Shown: piece by piece, positions 1-13,086 of the stretch
How positions within the stretch are numbered: the first letter of the stretch is position 1
Layout of the letters: every line of letters starts with the position of its first letter
From: Ptiloglossa arizonensis
Lineage: Eukaryota; Arthropoda; Insecta; Hymenoptera; Colletidae
DNA: 64,000 bases
Direction: 5' to 3'
Assembly (NCBI RefSeq): GCF_051014685.1
Contig: NW_027479724.1
Coordinates: 1 to 64,000, forward strand
Notes under the pieces: model-generated
What the model saw: only the letters and a program-made list of their open reading frames with translations
Told to the model about the DNA's origin: nothing
Database searches by the model: none
Program-made: the position numbers and the translations under genes

Positions 1-3000
1 ATTCGTTCGCGAGATATGGGAGTTTGAAGCCAAGAAATGGTTGAGAAGGCAGGAAATTTTTCGCAATTCTGCTGCTCCAAACGCTTAACCAGAATGGCCT
101 AGGGAAAAAATACAGATACCGTTGTAATCGGGCGAGTTTCTACTTTCAGACGCAATAGGAATTTTTGGGTTAGGTCAATCCGTTCGCGTGATATGGGACT
201 TTGAAGCTAAGAAATGGTTGAGAAGACAACAAATTTTTCGCACTTCTGCTGCTCCAAACGCTTAACCAGAATGGCCCAGGGAAAAAATACACATACCGTT
301 GTAATCGGGCGAGTTTCGACTTTCAGATGCAATAGGAATTTTTGGGATAGGTCAATCCGTTCGCGAGGTATGGGAGTTTGAAGCCAAGAAATGGTTGAGA
401 ACGCAAAAAATTTTTCGCAATTCTGCCGCTCCAAACGCTTAACCAGAATTGCCTAGGGAAAAAATACACATACCGTTGTAATCGGGCGAGTTTCTACTTT
501 CAGATGCAATAGGAATTTTTGGGTTAGCTCAATCCGTTCGTGAGATATGGGAGTTTGAGGCCAAGAAATGGTTGAGAAGACAACAAATTTTTCGCACTTC
601 TGCTGCTCCAAACGCTTAACGAGAATGGCCCAGGGAAAAAATACACATACCGTAGTAATCAGGCGAGTTTCGACTTTCAGATGCAATAGGAATTTTTGGG
701 TTAGGTCAATCCTTTCGCGAGATATGGGAGTTTGAAGCTAAGAAATGGTTGAGAAGACATCAAACTTTTCGCACTTCTGCTGCTCCAAACGCTTAACCAG
801 AATGGCCTAGGGAAAAAATACACATACCGTTGTAATCGGGCGAGTTTCTACTTTCAGATGCAATAGGAATTTTTGGGTTAGGTCAATCCTTTCGCGAGAT
901 ATGGGAGTTTGAAGCTAAGAAATGGTTGAGAAGACATCAAACTTTTCGCACTTCTGCTGCTCCAAACGCTTAACCAGAATGGCCTAGGGAAAAAATACAC
1001 ATACCGCTGTAATCGGGCGAGTTTCTACTTTCAGACGCAATAGGAATTTTTGGGTTAGGTCAATCCGTTCGCGTGATATGGGACTTTGAAGCTAAGAAAT
1101 GGTTGAGAAGACAACAAATTTTTCGCACTTCTGCTGCTCCAAACGCTTAACCAGAATGGCCTAGGGAAAAAATACACATACCGTTGTAATCGGGCGAGTT
1201 TCTACTTTCAGATGCAATAGGAATTTTTGGGTTAGGTCAATCCTTTCGCGATATATGGGAGTTTGAAGCTAAGAAATGGTTGAGATGACATCAAACTTTT
1301 CGCACTTCTGCTGCTCCAAACGCTTAACCAGAATGGCCTAGGGAAAAAATACACATACCGTTGTAATCGGGCGAGCTTCTACTTTCAGACGCAACAGGAA
1401 TTTTTGGGTTAGGTCAATTCGTTCGCGAGATATGGGAGTTTGAAGCCAAGAAATGGTTGAGAAGGCAGGAAATTTTTCGCAATTCTGCTGCTCCAAACGC
1501 TTAACCAGAATGGCCTAGGGAAAAAATACACATACCGTTGTAATCGGGCGAGTTTCTACTTTCAGATGCAATAGGAATTTTTGGGTTAGGTCAATCCGTT
1601 CGTGAGATATGGGAGTTTGAGGCCAAGAAATGGTTGAGAAGGCAAAAAATTTTTCACAATTCGGCTGCTCCAAACGCTTAACCAGAATGGCCTAGGGAAA
1701 AAATAGATATACCGTTGTAATCGGGCGAGTTTCTACATTCAGATGCAACAGGAATTTTTGGGTTAGGTCCATCCGTTCGCGAGATATGGGAGTTTGAAAC
1801 TAAGAAATGGTTGAGAAGACAACAAATTTTTCGCACTTCTGCTGCTCCAAACGCTTAACCAGAATGGCCCAGGGAAAAAATACACATACCGTTGTAATCG
1901 GGCGAGTTTCGACTTTCAGATGCAATAGGAATTTTTGGGATAGGTCAATCCGTTCGCGAGGTATGGGAGTTTGAACCCAAGAAATGGTTGAGAACGCAAA
2001 AAATTTTTCGCAATTCTGCCGCTCCAAACGCTTAACCAGAATTGCCTAGGGAAAAAATACACATACCGTTGCAATCGGGCGAGTTTCTACTTTCAGATGC
2101 AATAGGAATTTTTGGGTTAGTTCAATCTGTTCGTGAGATATGGGAGTTTGAGGCCAAGAAATGGTTGAGAAGGCAAAAAATTTTTCACAATTCTGCTGCT
2201 CCAAACGCTTAACCAGAATGGCCTAGGGAAAAAATACAGATACCGTTGTAATCGGGCGAGTTTCTACTTTCAGATGCAACAGGAATTTTTGGGTTAGGTC
2301 AATCCGTTCGCGAGATATGGGAGTTTGAAACTAAGAAATGGTTGAGAAGACAACAAATTTTTCGCACTTCTGCTGCTCCAAACGCTTAACCAGAATGGCC
2401 CAGGGAAAAAATACACATACCGTAGTAATCAGGCGAGTTTCGACTTTCAGATGCAATAGGAATTTTTGGGTTAGGTCAATCCTTTCGCGAGATATGGGCG
2501 TTTGAAGCCAAGAAATGGTTGAGAAGGCAAAAAATTTTTCGCAATTCTGCTGCTCCAAACGCTTAACCAGAATTGCCTAGGGAAAAAATACACATACCGT
2601 TGTAATCGGGCGAGTTTCTACTTTCAGATGCAATAGGAATTTTTGGGTTAGGTCAATCCTTTCGCGATATATGGGAGTTTGAAGCTAAGAAATGGTTGAG
2701 AAGACATCAAACTTTTCGCAATTCTGCGGCTCCAAACGCTTAACCAGAATGGCCCAGGGAAAAAATACACATACCGTTGTAATCGGGCGAGTTTCTACTT
2801 TCAGATGCAATAGGAATTTTTGGGTTAGGTCAATCCGTTCGCGAGATATGGGAGTTTGAAGCTAAGAAATGGTTGTGAAGACAACAAATTTTTCGCACTT
2901 CTGCTGCTCCAAAAGCTTAACCAGAATGGCCTAGGGAAAAAATACACGTGCCGTTGTAATCGGGCGAGTTTCTACTTTCAGATGCAATAGGACTTTTTGG

Positions 3001-3894
3001 GTTAGGTCAATCCGTTCGTGAGATATGGGAGTTTGAATCCAAGAAATGGTTGAGAAAGCAAAAAATTTTTCACAATTCTGCTGCTCCAAACGCTTAACCA
3101 GAATGGCCCAGGGAAAAAATACACATACCGTTGTGATCGGGCGAGTTTCGACTTTCAGATGCAATAGGAATTTTTGGGTTAGGTCAATACGTTCGCGAGA
3201 TATGGGACTTTGAAGCCAAGAAATGGTTGAGAAGGCAAAAAATTTTTCGCAATTCTGCTGCTCCAAACGCTTAACCAGAATGGCCTAGGGAAAAAATACA
3301 CATACCGTTGTAATCGGGCGAGTTTCTACTTTCAGATGCAATAGGAATTTTTGGGTTAGGTCAATCCTTTCACGAGATATGGGAGTTTGAAGCTAAGAAA
3401 TGGTTGAGAAGACATCAAACTTTTCGCACTTCTGCTGCTCCAAACGCTTAACCAGAATGGCCTAGGGAAAAAATACACATACCGCTGTAATCGGGCGAGT
3501 TTCTACTTTCAGACGCAATAGGAATTTTTGGGTTAGGTCAATCCGTTCGCGTGATATGGGACTTTGAAGCTAAGAAATGGTTGAGAAGACAACAAATTTT
3601 TCGCACTTCTGCTGCTCCAAACGCTTAACCAGAATGGCCTAGGGAAAAAATACACATACCGTTGTAATCGGGCGAGTTTCTACTTTCAGATGCAATAGGA
3701 ATTTTTGGGTTAGGTCAATCCTTTCGCGATATATGGGAGTTTGAAGCTAAGAAATGGTTGAGATGACATCAAACTTTTCGCACTTCTGCTGCTCCAAACG
3801 CTTAACCAGAATGGCCTAGGGAAAAAATACACATACCGTTGTAATCGGGCGAGTTACTACTTTCAGACGCAACAGGAATTTTTGGGTTAGGTCA
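1..3894 (+). repeat. 22-mer higher-order repeat, copy 1 (3,894 bp)
   Basis: Bases 1 to about 1,311 recur at 3,895 to about 5,205, an offset of exactly 22 x 177 bp. The shared stretch reproduces private variants in order: attcgttcgcgag with caggaaattt, then ccgttcgcgtgatatggg, then tgagaacgc with ctgccgctcc, then tgagatgacatc. At least two substitutions separate the copies (gggcgagtttc at about 486 against gggagagtttc at about 4,380; gcttcta at about 1,375 has no counterpart because the copy ends). The remainder of the unit (1,312-3,894) is ordinary mixed monomers. A HindIII-type monomer (ccaaaagcttaacc) lies at 2,913. Confidence 0.85.
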
Positions 3895-5205
3895 ATTCGT
3901 TCGCGAGATATGGGAGTTTGAAGCCAAGAAATGGTTGAGAAGGCAGGAAATTTTTCGCAATTCTGCTGCTCCAAACGCTTAACCAGAATGGCCTAGGGAA
4001 AAAATACAGATACCGTTGTAATCGGGCGAGTTTCTACTTTCAGACGCAATAGGAATTTTTGGGTTAGGTCAATCCGTTCGCGTGATATGGGACTTTGAAG
4101 CTAAGAAATGGTTGAGAAGACAACAAATTTTTCGCACTTCTGCTGCTCCAAACGCTTAACCAGAATGGCCCAGGGAAAAAATACACATACCGTTGTAATC
4201 GGGCGAGTTTCGACTTTCAGATGCAATAGGAATTTTTGGGATAGGTCAATCCGTTCGCGAGGTATGGGAGTTTGAAGCCAAGAAATGGTTGAGAACGCAA
4301 AAAATTTTTCGCAATTCTGCCGCTCCAAACGCTTAACCAGAATTGCCTAGGGAAAAAATACACATACCGTTGTAATCGGGAGAGTTTCTACTTTCAGATG
4401 CAATAGGAATTTTTGGGTTAGCTCAATCCGTTCGTGAGATATGGGAGTTTGAGGCCAAGAAATGGTTGAGAAGACAACAAATTTTTCGCACTTCTGCTGC
4501 TCCAAACGCTTAACGAGAATGGCCCAGGGAAAAAATACACATACCGTAGTAATCAGGCGAGTTTCGACTTTCAGATGCAATAGGAATTTTTGGGTTAGGT
4601 CAATCCTTTCGCGAGATATGGGAGTTTGAAGCTAAGAAATGGTTGAGAAGACATCAAACTTTTCGCACTTCTGCTGCTCCAAACGCTTAACCAGAATGGC
4701 CTAGGGAAAAAATACACATACCGTTGTAATCGGGCGAGTTTCTACTTTCAGATGCAATAGGAATTTTTGGGTTAGGTCAATCCTTTCGCGAGATATGGGA
4801 GTTTGAAGCTAAGAAATGGTTGAGAAGACATCAAACTTTTCGCACTTCTGCTGCTCCAAACGCTTAACCAGAATGGCCTAGGGAAAAAATACACATACCG
4901 CTGTAATCGGGCGAGTTTCTACTTTCAGACGCAATAGGAATTTTTGGGTTAGGTCAATCCGTTCGCGTGATATGGGACTTTGAAGCTAAGAAATGGTTGA
5001 GAAGACAACAAATTTTTCGCACTTCTGCTGCTCCAAACGCTTAACCAGAATGGCCTAGGGAAAAAATACACATACCGTTGTAATCGGGCGAGTTTCTACT
5101 TTCAGATGCAATAGGAATTTTTGGGTTAGGTCAATCCTTTCGCGATATATGGGAGTTTGAAGCTAAGAAATGGTTGAGATGACATCAAACTTTTCGCACT
5201 TCTGC
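3895..5205 (+). repeat. 22-mer higher-order repeat, truncated copy 2
   Basis: This is the start of a second copy of the 3,894-bp unit and matches bases 1-1,311 almost base for base. It stops at cgcacttctgc (about 5,205), where a 5-base insertion (acttt) opens the indel-rich block that follows. The sequence beyond resembles the 1.9-2.5 kb part of copy 1 instead of the expected 1.3 kb part, so the copy ends at a jump in register. Either unequal exchange or a wrong assembly join would explain this. Confidence 0.8.
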
Positions 5206-5801
5206 ACTTTCTGCTGCTCCAAACGCTTAACCAGAATGGCCTAGGGAAAAAATACACATACCGTTGTAATCGGCGGTTTCGACTTTCTAGATGCAATAGG
5301 AATTTTGGGATAGGTCAATCGTTCCGCCGAGGTAATAGGAGTTTGAACCCAAGAAATGGTTGAGACGCAAAAAATTTTCGCAATTCTTGCCGCTCCAAAC
5401 GCTAACCAGAATTGCTAGGGAAAATAATACACATACCGTTGCAATCGGGCGAGTTTCTACTTTCAGATGCAATAGGAATTTTTGGGTTAGTTCAATCCGT
5501 CGTGAGATATGGGAGTTTGAGCCAAGAAATGTGAGACAAAAAATTTTTCACAATTCTGCTGCTCCAAACGCTAACCAGAATGGCTAGGGTAAAAATACAG
5601 ATTACCGTTGGTAATCGGGCGAGTTTCTACTTTCAGATTGCAACAGGAATTTTGGTTAGGTCAATCCGTTCGCGAGATATGGGAGTTTGAAACTAAGAAA
5701 TGGTTGAGAGACAACAAATTTTCGCACTTCTGCTGCTCCAAACGCTTAACCAGGAATGGGCCCAGGGAAAAAATACACATACCGTAGTAATCAGGCGAGG
5801 T
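5206..5801 (+). repeat. Indel-rich satellite block, probably low-quality consensus
   Basis: These roughly 600 bases are the same satellite but carry more than twenty 1-3 base insertions and deletions. Examples are ctagatgc for cagatgc, cgctaacc for cgcttaacc (twice), attgctaggg for attgcctaggg, gtaatagg for gtatggg, agattaccgttggtaatc, caggaatgggccc and gcgaggtttcg. Its variants (ttgaacccaag, gggataggtc) match the clean stretch at about 1,890-2,440. Elsewhere in the window such indels are rare and isolated. A dense run of mainly indel differences ending sharply is typical of unpolished noisy long-read sequence or a gap-fill at a junction, not of satellite evolution. Short reading frames here on either strand are artefacts. 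Confidence 0.75.
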
Positions 5802-8800
5802 TTCGACTTTCAGATGCAATAGGAATTTTTGGGTTAGGTCAATCCTTTCGCGAGATATGGGCGTTTGAAGCCAAGAAATGGTTGAGAAGGCAAAAAATTT
5901 TTCGCAATTCTGCGGCTCCAAACGCTTAACCAGAATGGCCTAGGGAAAAAATACACATACCGTTGTAATCGGGCGAGTTTCTACTTTCAGACGCAACAGG
6001 AATTTTTGGGTTAGGTCAATCCGTTCGCAAGATATGGGAGTTTGAAGCCAAGAAATGGTTGAGAAGGCAGAAAATTTTTCGCAATTCTGCTGCTCCAAAC
6101 GCTTAACCAGAATGGCCTAGGGAAAAAATACACAAACCGTTGTAATCGGGCGAGTTTCTACTTTCAGATGCAATAGGAATTTTTGGGTTAGGTCAATCCG
6201 TTCGCGAGATATGGGAGTTTGAAGCTAAGAAATGGTTGTGAAGACAACAAATTTTTCGCACTTCTGCTGCTCCAAAAGCTTAACCAGAATGGCCTAGGGA
6301 AAAAATACACATGCCGTTGTAATCGGGCGAGTTTCTACTTTCAGATGCAATAGGACTTTTTGGGTTAGGTCAATCCGTTCGTGAGATATGGGAGTTTGAA
6401 GCCAAGAAATGGTTGAGAAAGCAAAAAATTTTTCACAATTCTGCTGCTGCAAACGCTTAACCAGAATGGCCCAGGGAAAAAATACACATACCGTTGTAAT
6501 CGGGCGAGTTTCGACTTTCAGATGCAATAGGAATTTTTGGGTTAGGTCAATACGTTCGCGAAATATGGGACTTTGAAGCCAAGAAATGGTTGAGAAGGCA
6601 AAAAATTTTTCGCAATTCTGCTGCTCCAAACGCTTAACCAGAATGGCCTAGGGAAAAAATACACATACCGTTGTAATCGGGCGAGTTTCTACTTTCAGAT
6701 GCAATAGGAATTTTTGGGTTAGGTCAATCCTTTCGCGAGATATGGGAGTTTGAAGCTAAGAAATGGTTGAGAAGGCAAAAAATTTTTCACAATTCTGCTG
6801 CTCCAAACGCTTAACCAGAATGGCCTAGGGAAAAAATACACATACCGTTGCAATCGGGCGAGTTTCTACTATCAGATGCAATAGGAATTTTTGGGTTAGT
6901 TCAATCCGTTCGTGAGATATGGGAGTTTGAGGCCAAGAAATGGTTGAGAAGGCAAAAAATTTTTCACAATTCTGCTGCTCCAAACGCTTAACCAGAATGG
7001 CCTAGGGAAAAAATACAGATACCGTTGTAATCGGGCGAGTTTCTACTTTCAGATGCAACAGGAATTTTTGGGTTAGGTCAATCCGTTCGCGAGATATGGG
7101 AGTTTGAAACTAAGAAATGGTTGAGAAGACAACAAATTTTTCGCACTTCTGCTCCTCCAAACGCTTAACCAGAATGGCCCAGGGAAAAAATACACATACC
7201 GTAGTAATCAGGCGAGTTTCGACTTTCAGATGCAATAGGAATTTTTGGGTTAGGTCAATCCTTTCGCGAGATATGGGCGTTTGAAGCCAAGAAATGGTTG
7301 AGAAGGCAAAAAATTTTTCGCAATTCTGCGGCTCCAAACGCTTAACCAGAATGGCCTAGGGAAAAAATACACATACCGTTGTAATCGGGCGAGTTTCTAA
7401 TTTCAGACGCAACAGGAATTTTTGGGTTAGGTCAATCCGTTCGCAAGATATGGGAGTTTGAAGCCAAGAAATGGTTGAGAAGGCAGAAAATTTTTCGCAA
7501 TTCTGCTGCTCCAAACGCTTAACCAGAATGGCCTAGGGAAAAAATACACAAACCGTTGTAATCGGGCGAGTTTCTACTTTCAGATGCAATAGGAATTTTT
7601 GGGTTAGGTCAATCCGTTCGCGAGATATGGGAGTTTGAAGCTAAGAAATGGTTGTGAAGACAACAAATTTTTCGCACTTCTGCTGCTCCAAAAGCTTAAC
7701 CAGAATGGCCTAGGGAAAAAATACACATGCCGTTGTAATCGGGCGAGTTTCTACTTTCAGATGCAATAGGACTTTTTGGGTTAGGTCAATCCGTTCGTGA
7801 GATATGGGAGTTTGAAGCCAAGAAATGGTTGAGAAAGCAAAAAATTTTTCACAATTCTGCTGCTGCAAACGCTTAACCAGAATGGCCCAGGGAAAAAATA
7901 CACATACCGTTGTAATCGGGCGAGTTTCGACTTTCAGATGCAATAGGAATTTTTGGGTTAGGTCAATACGTTCGCGAAATATGGGACTTTGAAGCCAAGA
8001 AATGGTTGAGAAGGCAAAAAATTTTTCGCAATTCTGCTGCTCCAAACGCTTAACCAGAATGGCCTAGGGAAAAAATACACATACCGTTGTAATCGGGCGA
8101 GTTTCTACTTTCAGATGCAATAGGAATTTTTGGGTTAGGTCAATCCTTTCGCGAGATATGGGAGTTTGAAGCTAAGAAATGGTTGAGAAGGCAAAAAATT
8201 TTTCACAATTCTGCTGCTCCAAACGCTTAACCAGAATGGCCTAGGGAAAAAATACAGATACCGTTGTAATCGGGCGAGTTTCTACTTTCAGACGCAATAG
8301 GAATTTTAGGGTTAGGCAATCCGTTCGCGAGGTATGGGAGTTTGAAGCCAAGAAATGGTTGAGAAGGCAAAAAATTTTTCGCAATTCTGCTGCTCCAAAC
8401 GCTTAACCAGAATTGCCTAGAGAAAAAATACACATACCGTTGCAATCGGGCGAGTTTCTACTTTCAGATGCAATAGGAATTTTTGGGTTAGGTCAATCCT
8501 TTCGCGATATATGGGAGATTGAGGCCAAGAAATGGTTGAGAAGGCAAAAAATTTTTCACAATTCTGCTGCTCCAAACGCTTAACCAGAATGGCCTAGGGA
8601 AAAAATACAGATACCGTTGTAATCGGGCGAGTTTCTACTTTCAGACGCAATAGGAATTTTAGGGTTAGGTCAATCCGTTCGCGAAGTATGGGAGTTTGAA
8701 GCCAAGAAATGGTTGAGAAGGCAAAAAATTTTTCGCAATTCTGCTGCTCCAAACGCTTAACCAGAATTGCCTAGGGAAAAAATACACATACCGTTGTAAT

Positions 8801-11800
8801 CGGGCGAGTTTCTACTTTCAGATGCAATAGGAATTTTTGGGTTAGGTCAATCCTTTCGCGATATATGGGAGTTTGAAGCTAAGAAATGGTTGAGAAGACA
8901 TCAAACTTTTCGCAATTCTGCGGCTCCAAACGCTTAACCAGAATGGCCTAGGGAAAAAATACACATACCGTTGTAATCGGGCGAGTTTCTACTTTCAGAC
9001 GCAACAGGAATTTTTGGGTTAGGTCAATCCGTTCGCGAGATATGGGAGTTTGAAGCCAAGAAATGGTTGAGAAGGCAGAAAATTTTTCGCAATTCTGCTG
9101 CTCCAAACGCTTAACCAGAATGGCCTAGGGAAAAAATACACAAACCGTTGTAATCGGGCGAGTTTCTACTTTCAGATGCAATAGGAATTTTTGGGTTAGG
9201 TCAATCCGTTCGCGAGATATGGGAGTTTGAAGCTAAGAAATGGTTGTGAAGACAACAAATTTTTCGCACTTCTGCTGCTCCAAAAGCTTAACCAGAATGG
9301 CCTAGGGAAAAAATACACATGCCGTTGTAATCGGGCGAGTTTCTACTTTCAGATGCAATAGGACTTTTTGGGTTAGGTCAATCCGTTCATGAGATATGGG
9401 AGTTTGAAGCCAAGAAATGGTTGAGAAAGCAAAAAATTTTTCACAATTCTGCTGCTGCAAACGCTTAACCAGAATGGCCCAGGGAAAAAATACACATACC
9501 GTTGTAATCGGGCGAGTTTCGACTTTCAGATGCAATAGGAATTTTTGGGTTAGGTCAATACGTTCGCGAAATATGGGACTTTGAAGCCAAGAAATGGTTG
9601 AGAAGGCAAAAAATTTTTCGCAATTCTGCTGCTCCAAACGCTTAACCAGAATGGCCTAGGGAAAAAATACACATACCGTTGTAATCGGGCGAGTTTCTAC
9701 TTTCAGATGCAATAGGAATTTTTGGGTTAGGTCAATCCTTTCGCGAGATATGGGAGTTTGAAGCTAAGAAATGGTTGAGAAGACATCAAACTTTTCGCAC
9801 TTCTGCTGCTCCAAACGCTTAACCAGAATGGCCTAGGGAAAACATACACATACCGTTGTAATCGGGCGAGTTTCTACTTTCAGATGCAATAGGAATTTTT
9901 GGGTTAGGACAATCCGTTCGTGAGATATGGGAGTTTGAGGCCAAGAAATGGTTGAGAAGGCAAAAAATTTTTCACAATTCTGCTGCTCCAAACGCTTAAC
10001 CAGAATGGCCTAGGGATAAAATACACATACCGTTGTAATCGGGCGAGTTTCTACTTTCAGACGCAACAGGAATTTTTGGGTTAGGTCAATCCGTTCGCGA
10101 GATATGGGAGTTTGAAGCCAAGAAATGGTTGAGAAGGCAGAAAATTTTTCGCAATTCTGCTGCTGCAAACGCTTAACCAGAATTGCCTAGGGAAAAAATA
10201 CACATACCGTTGTAATCGGGCGAGTTTCTACTTTCAGATGCAATAGGAATTTTTGGGTTAGGTCAATCCTTTCGCGATATATGGGAGTTTGAAGCTAAGA
10301 AATGGTTGAGAAGACATCAAACTTTTCGCAATTCTGCGGCTCCAAACGCTTAACCAGAATGGCCTAGGGAAAAAATACACATACCGTTGTAATCGGGCGA
10401 GTTTCTACTTTCAGACGCAACAGGAATTTTTGGGTTAGGTCAATCCGTTCGCGAGATATGGGAGTTTGAAGCCAAGAAATGGTTGAGAAGGCAGAAAATT
10501 TTTCGCAATTCTGCTGCTCCAAACGCTTAACCAGAATGGCCTAGGGAAAAAATACACAAACCGTTGTAATCGGGCGAGTTTCTACTTTCAGATGCAATAG
10601 GAATTTTTGGGTTAGGTCAATCCGTTCGCGAGATATGGGAGTTTGAAGCTAAGAAATGGTTGTGAAGACAACAAATTTTTCGCACTTCTGCTGCTCCAAA
10701 AGCTTAACCAGAATGGCCTAGGGAAAAAATACACATGCCGTTGTAATCGGGCGAGTTTCTACTTTCAGATGCAATAGGACTTTTTGGGTTAGGTCAATCC
10801 GTTCGTGAGATATGGGAGTTTGAAGCCAAGAAATGGTTGAGAAAGCAAAAAATTTTTCACAATTCTGCTGCTGCAAACGCTTAACCAGAATGGCCCAGGG
10901 AAAAAATACACATACCGTTGTAATCGGGCGAGTTTCGACTTTCAGATGCAATAGGAATTTTTGGGTTAGGTCAATACGTTCGCGAAATATGGGACTTTGA
11001 AGCCAAGAAATGGTTGAGAGGGCAAAAAATTTTTCGCAATTCTGCTGCTCCAAACGCTTAACCAGAATGGCCTAGGGAAAAAATACACATACCGTTGTAA
11101 TCGGGCGAGTTTCTACTTTCGGATGCAATAGGAATTTTTGGGTTAGGTCAATCCTTTCGCGAGATATGGGAGTTTGAAGCTAAGAAATGGTTGAGAAGGC
11201 AAAAAATTTTTCACAATTCTGCTGCTGCAAACGCTTAACCAGAATGGCCCTGGGAAAAAATACACATACCGTTGTAATCGGGCGAGTTTCGACTTTCAGA
11301 TGCAATAGGAATTTTTGGGTTAGGTCAATACGTTCGCGAAATATGGGACTTTGAAGCCAAGAAATGGTTGAGAAGGCAAAAAATTTTTCGCAATTCTGCT
11401 GCTCCAAACGCTTAACCAGAATGGCCTAGGGAAAAAATACACACCCCGTTGTAATCGAGCGAGTTTCTACTTTCAGGCGCAATAGGAATTTTTGGGTTAG
11501 GACAATCCGTTCGTGAGATATGGGAGTTTGAGGCCAAGAAATGGTTGAGAAGGCAAAAAATTTTTCACAATTCTGCTGCTCCAAACGCTTAACCAGAATG
11601 GCCTAGGGAAAAAATACACACACCGTTGTAATCGGGCGAGTTTCTACTTTCAGACGCAACAGGAATTTTTGGGTTAGGTCAATCCGTTCGCGAGATATGG
11701 GAGTTTGAAGCCAAGAAATGGTTGAGAAGGCAGAAAATTTTTCGCAATTCTGCTGCTGCAAACGCTTAACCAGAATTGCCTAGGGAAAAAATACACATAC

Positions 11801-13086
11801 CGTTGTAATCGGGCGAGTTTCTACTTTCAGATGCAATAGGAATTTTTGGGTTAGGTCAATCCTTTCGCGATATATGGGAGTTTGAAGCTAAGAAATGGTT
11901 GAGAAGACATCAAACTTTTCGCAATTCTGCGGCTCCAAACGCTTAACCAGAATGGCCTAGGGAAAAAATACACATACCGTTGTAATCAGGCGAGTTTCTA
12001 CTTTCAGAAGCAACAGGAATTTTTGGGTTAGGTCAATCCGTTCGCGAGATATGGGAGTTTGAAGCCAAGAAATGGTTGAGAAGGCAGAAAATTTTTCGCA
12101 ATTCTGCTGCTCCAAACGCTTAACCAGAATGGCCTAGGGAAAAAATACACAAACCGTTGTAATCGGGCGAGTTTCTACTTTCAGATGCAATAGGAATTTT
12201 TGGGTTAGGTCAATCCGTTCGCGAGATATGGGAGTTTGAAGCTAAGAAATGGTTGTGAAGACAACAAATTTTTCGCACTTCTGCTGCTCCAAAAGCTTAA
12301 CCAGAATGGCCTAGGGAAAAAATACACATGCCGTTGTAATCGGGCGAGTTTCTACTTTCAGATGCAATAGGACTTTTTGGGTTAGGTCAATCCGTTCGTG
12401 AGATATGGGAGTTTGAAGCCAAGAAATGGTTGAGAAAGCAAAAAATTTTTCACAATTCTGCTGCTGCAAACGCTTAACCAGAATGGCCCAGGGAAAAAAT
12501 ACACATACCGTTGTAATCGGGCGAGTTTCGACTTTCAGATGCAATAGGAATTTTTGGGTTAGGTCAATACGTTCGCGAAATATGGGACTTTGAAGCCAAG
12601 AAATGGTTGAGAAGGCAAAAAATTTTTCGCAATTCTGCTGCTCCAAACGCTTAACCAGAATGGCCTAGGGAAAAAATACACATACCGTTGTAATCGGGCG
12701 AGTTTCTACTTTCGGATGCAATAGGAATTTTTGGGTTAGGTCAATCCTTTCGCGAGATATGGGAGTTTGAAGCTAAGAAATGGTTGAGAAGGCAAAAAAT
12801 TTTTCACAATTCTGCTGCTCCAAACGCTTAACCAGAATGGCCTAGGGAAAAAATACAGATACCGTTGTAATCGGGCGAGTTTCTACTTTCAGACGCAATA
12901 GGAATTTTAGGGTTAGGCAATCCGTTCGCGAGGTATGGGAGTTTGAAGCCAAGAAATGGTTGAGAAGGCAAAAAATTTTTCGCAATTCTGCTGCTCCAAA
13001 CGCTTAACCAGAATTGCCTAGGGAAAAAATACACATACCGTTGCAATCGGGCGAGTTTCTACTTTCAGACGCAACAGGAATTTTTG
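5802..13086 (+). repeat. Mosaic 8-mer/9-mer (17-mer) higher-order repeat block
   Basis: HindIII-type monomers (ccaaaagcttaacc next to tggttgtgaagacaac) fall at 6,276, 7,692, 9,284, 10,700 and 12,293. The gaps are 1,416, 1,592, 1,416 and 1,593 bp, alternating 8 and 9 monomers, so the combined period is about 3,008 bp. Each is followed by the same three-monomer series: ggactttttggg with ttcgtgag, then gctgctgcaaacg with ggcccaggg, then caatacgttcgcgaaatatggg. Between markers the filler monomers differ from unit to unit (for example aggcaaaaaa at about 6,770 against agacatcaaac at about 9,780). The periodicity is therefore real, but the units are not clean copies. Two 176-bp monomers occur, at 8,311 and 12,912. 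Confidence 0.75.
8311..8320 (+). repeat. Diagnostic deletion of the 176-bp monomer variant (15 copies)
   Basis: One monomer type reads ttttagggttaggcaatcc where others read tttttgggttaggtcaatcc: one base of tca is lost and one T is changed to A, giving a 176-bp unit with gaggtatgg downstream. The diagnostic gttaggcaat starts at 8,311, 12,912, 14,150, 17,158, 28,662, 30,254, 33,439, 36,624, 38,924, 42,286, 46,706, 48,298, 51,660, 56,615 and 60,862. Each copy shifts the otherwise exact 177-bp register by one base, which accounts for HOR lengths such as 1,592, 3,008, 3,185 and 4,247 being one base short of a multiple of 177. Confidence 0.9.

Noticed and set aside
5360..5587. Plus-strand reading frame of 75 residues overlapping a minus-strand frame
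   Set aside because: It exists only because of clustered indels in the low-quality block and has no counterpart in clean monomers.
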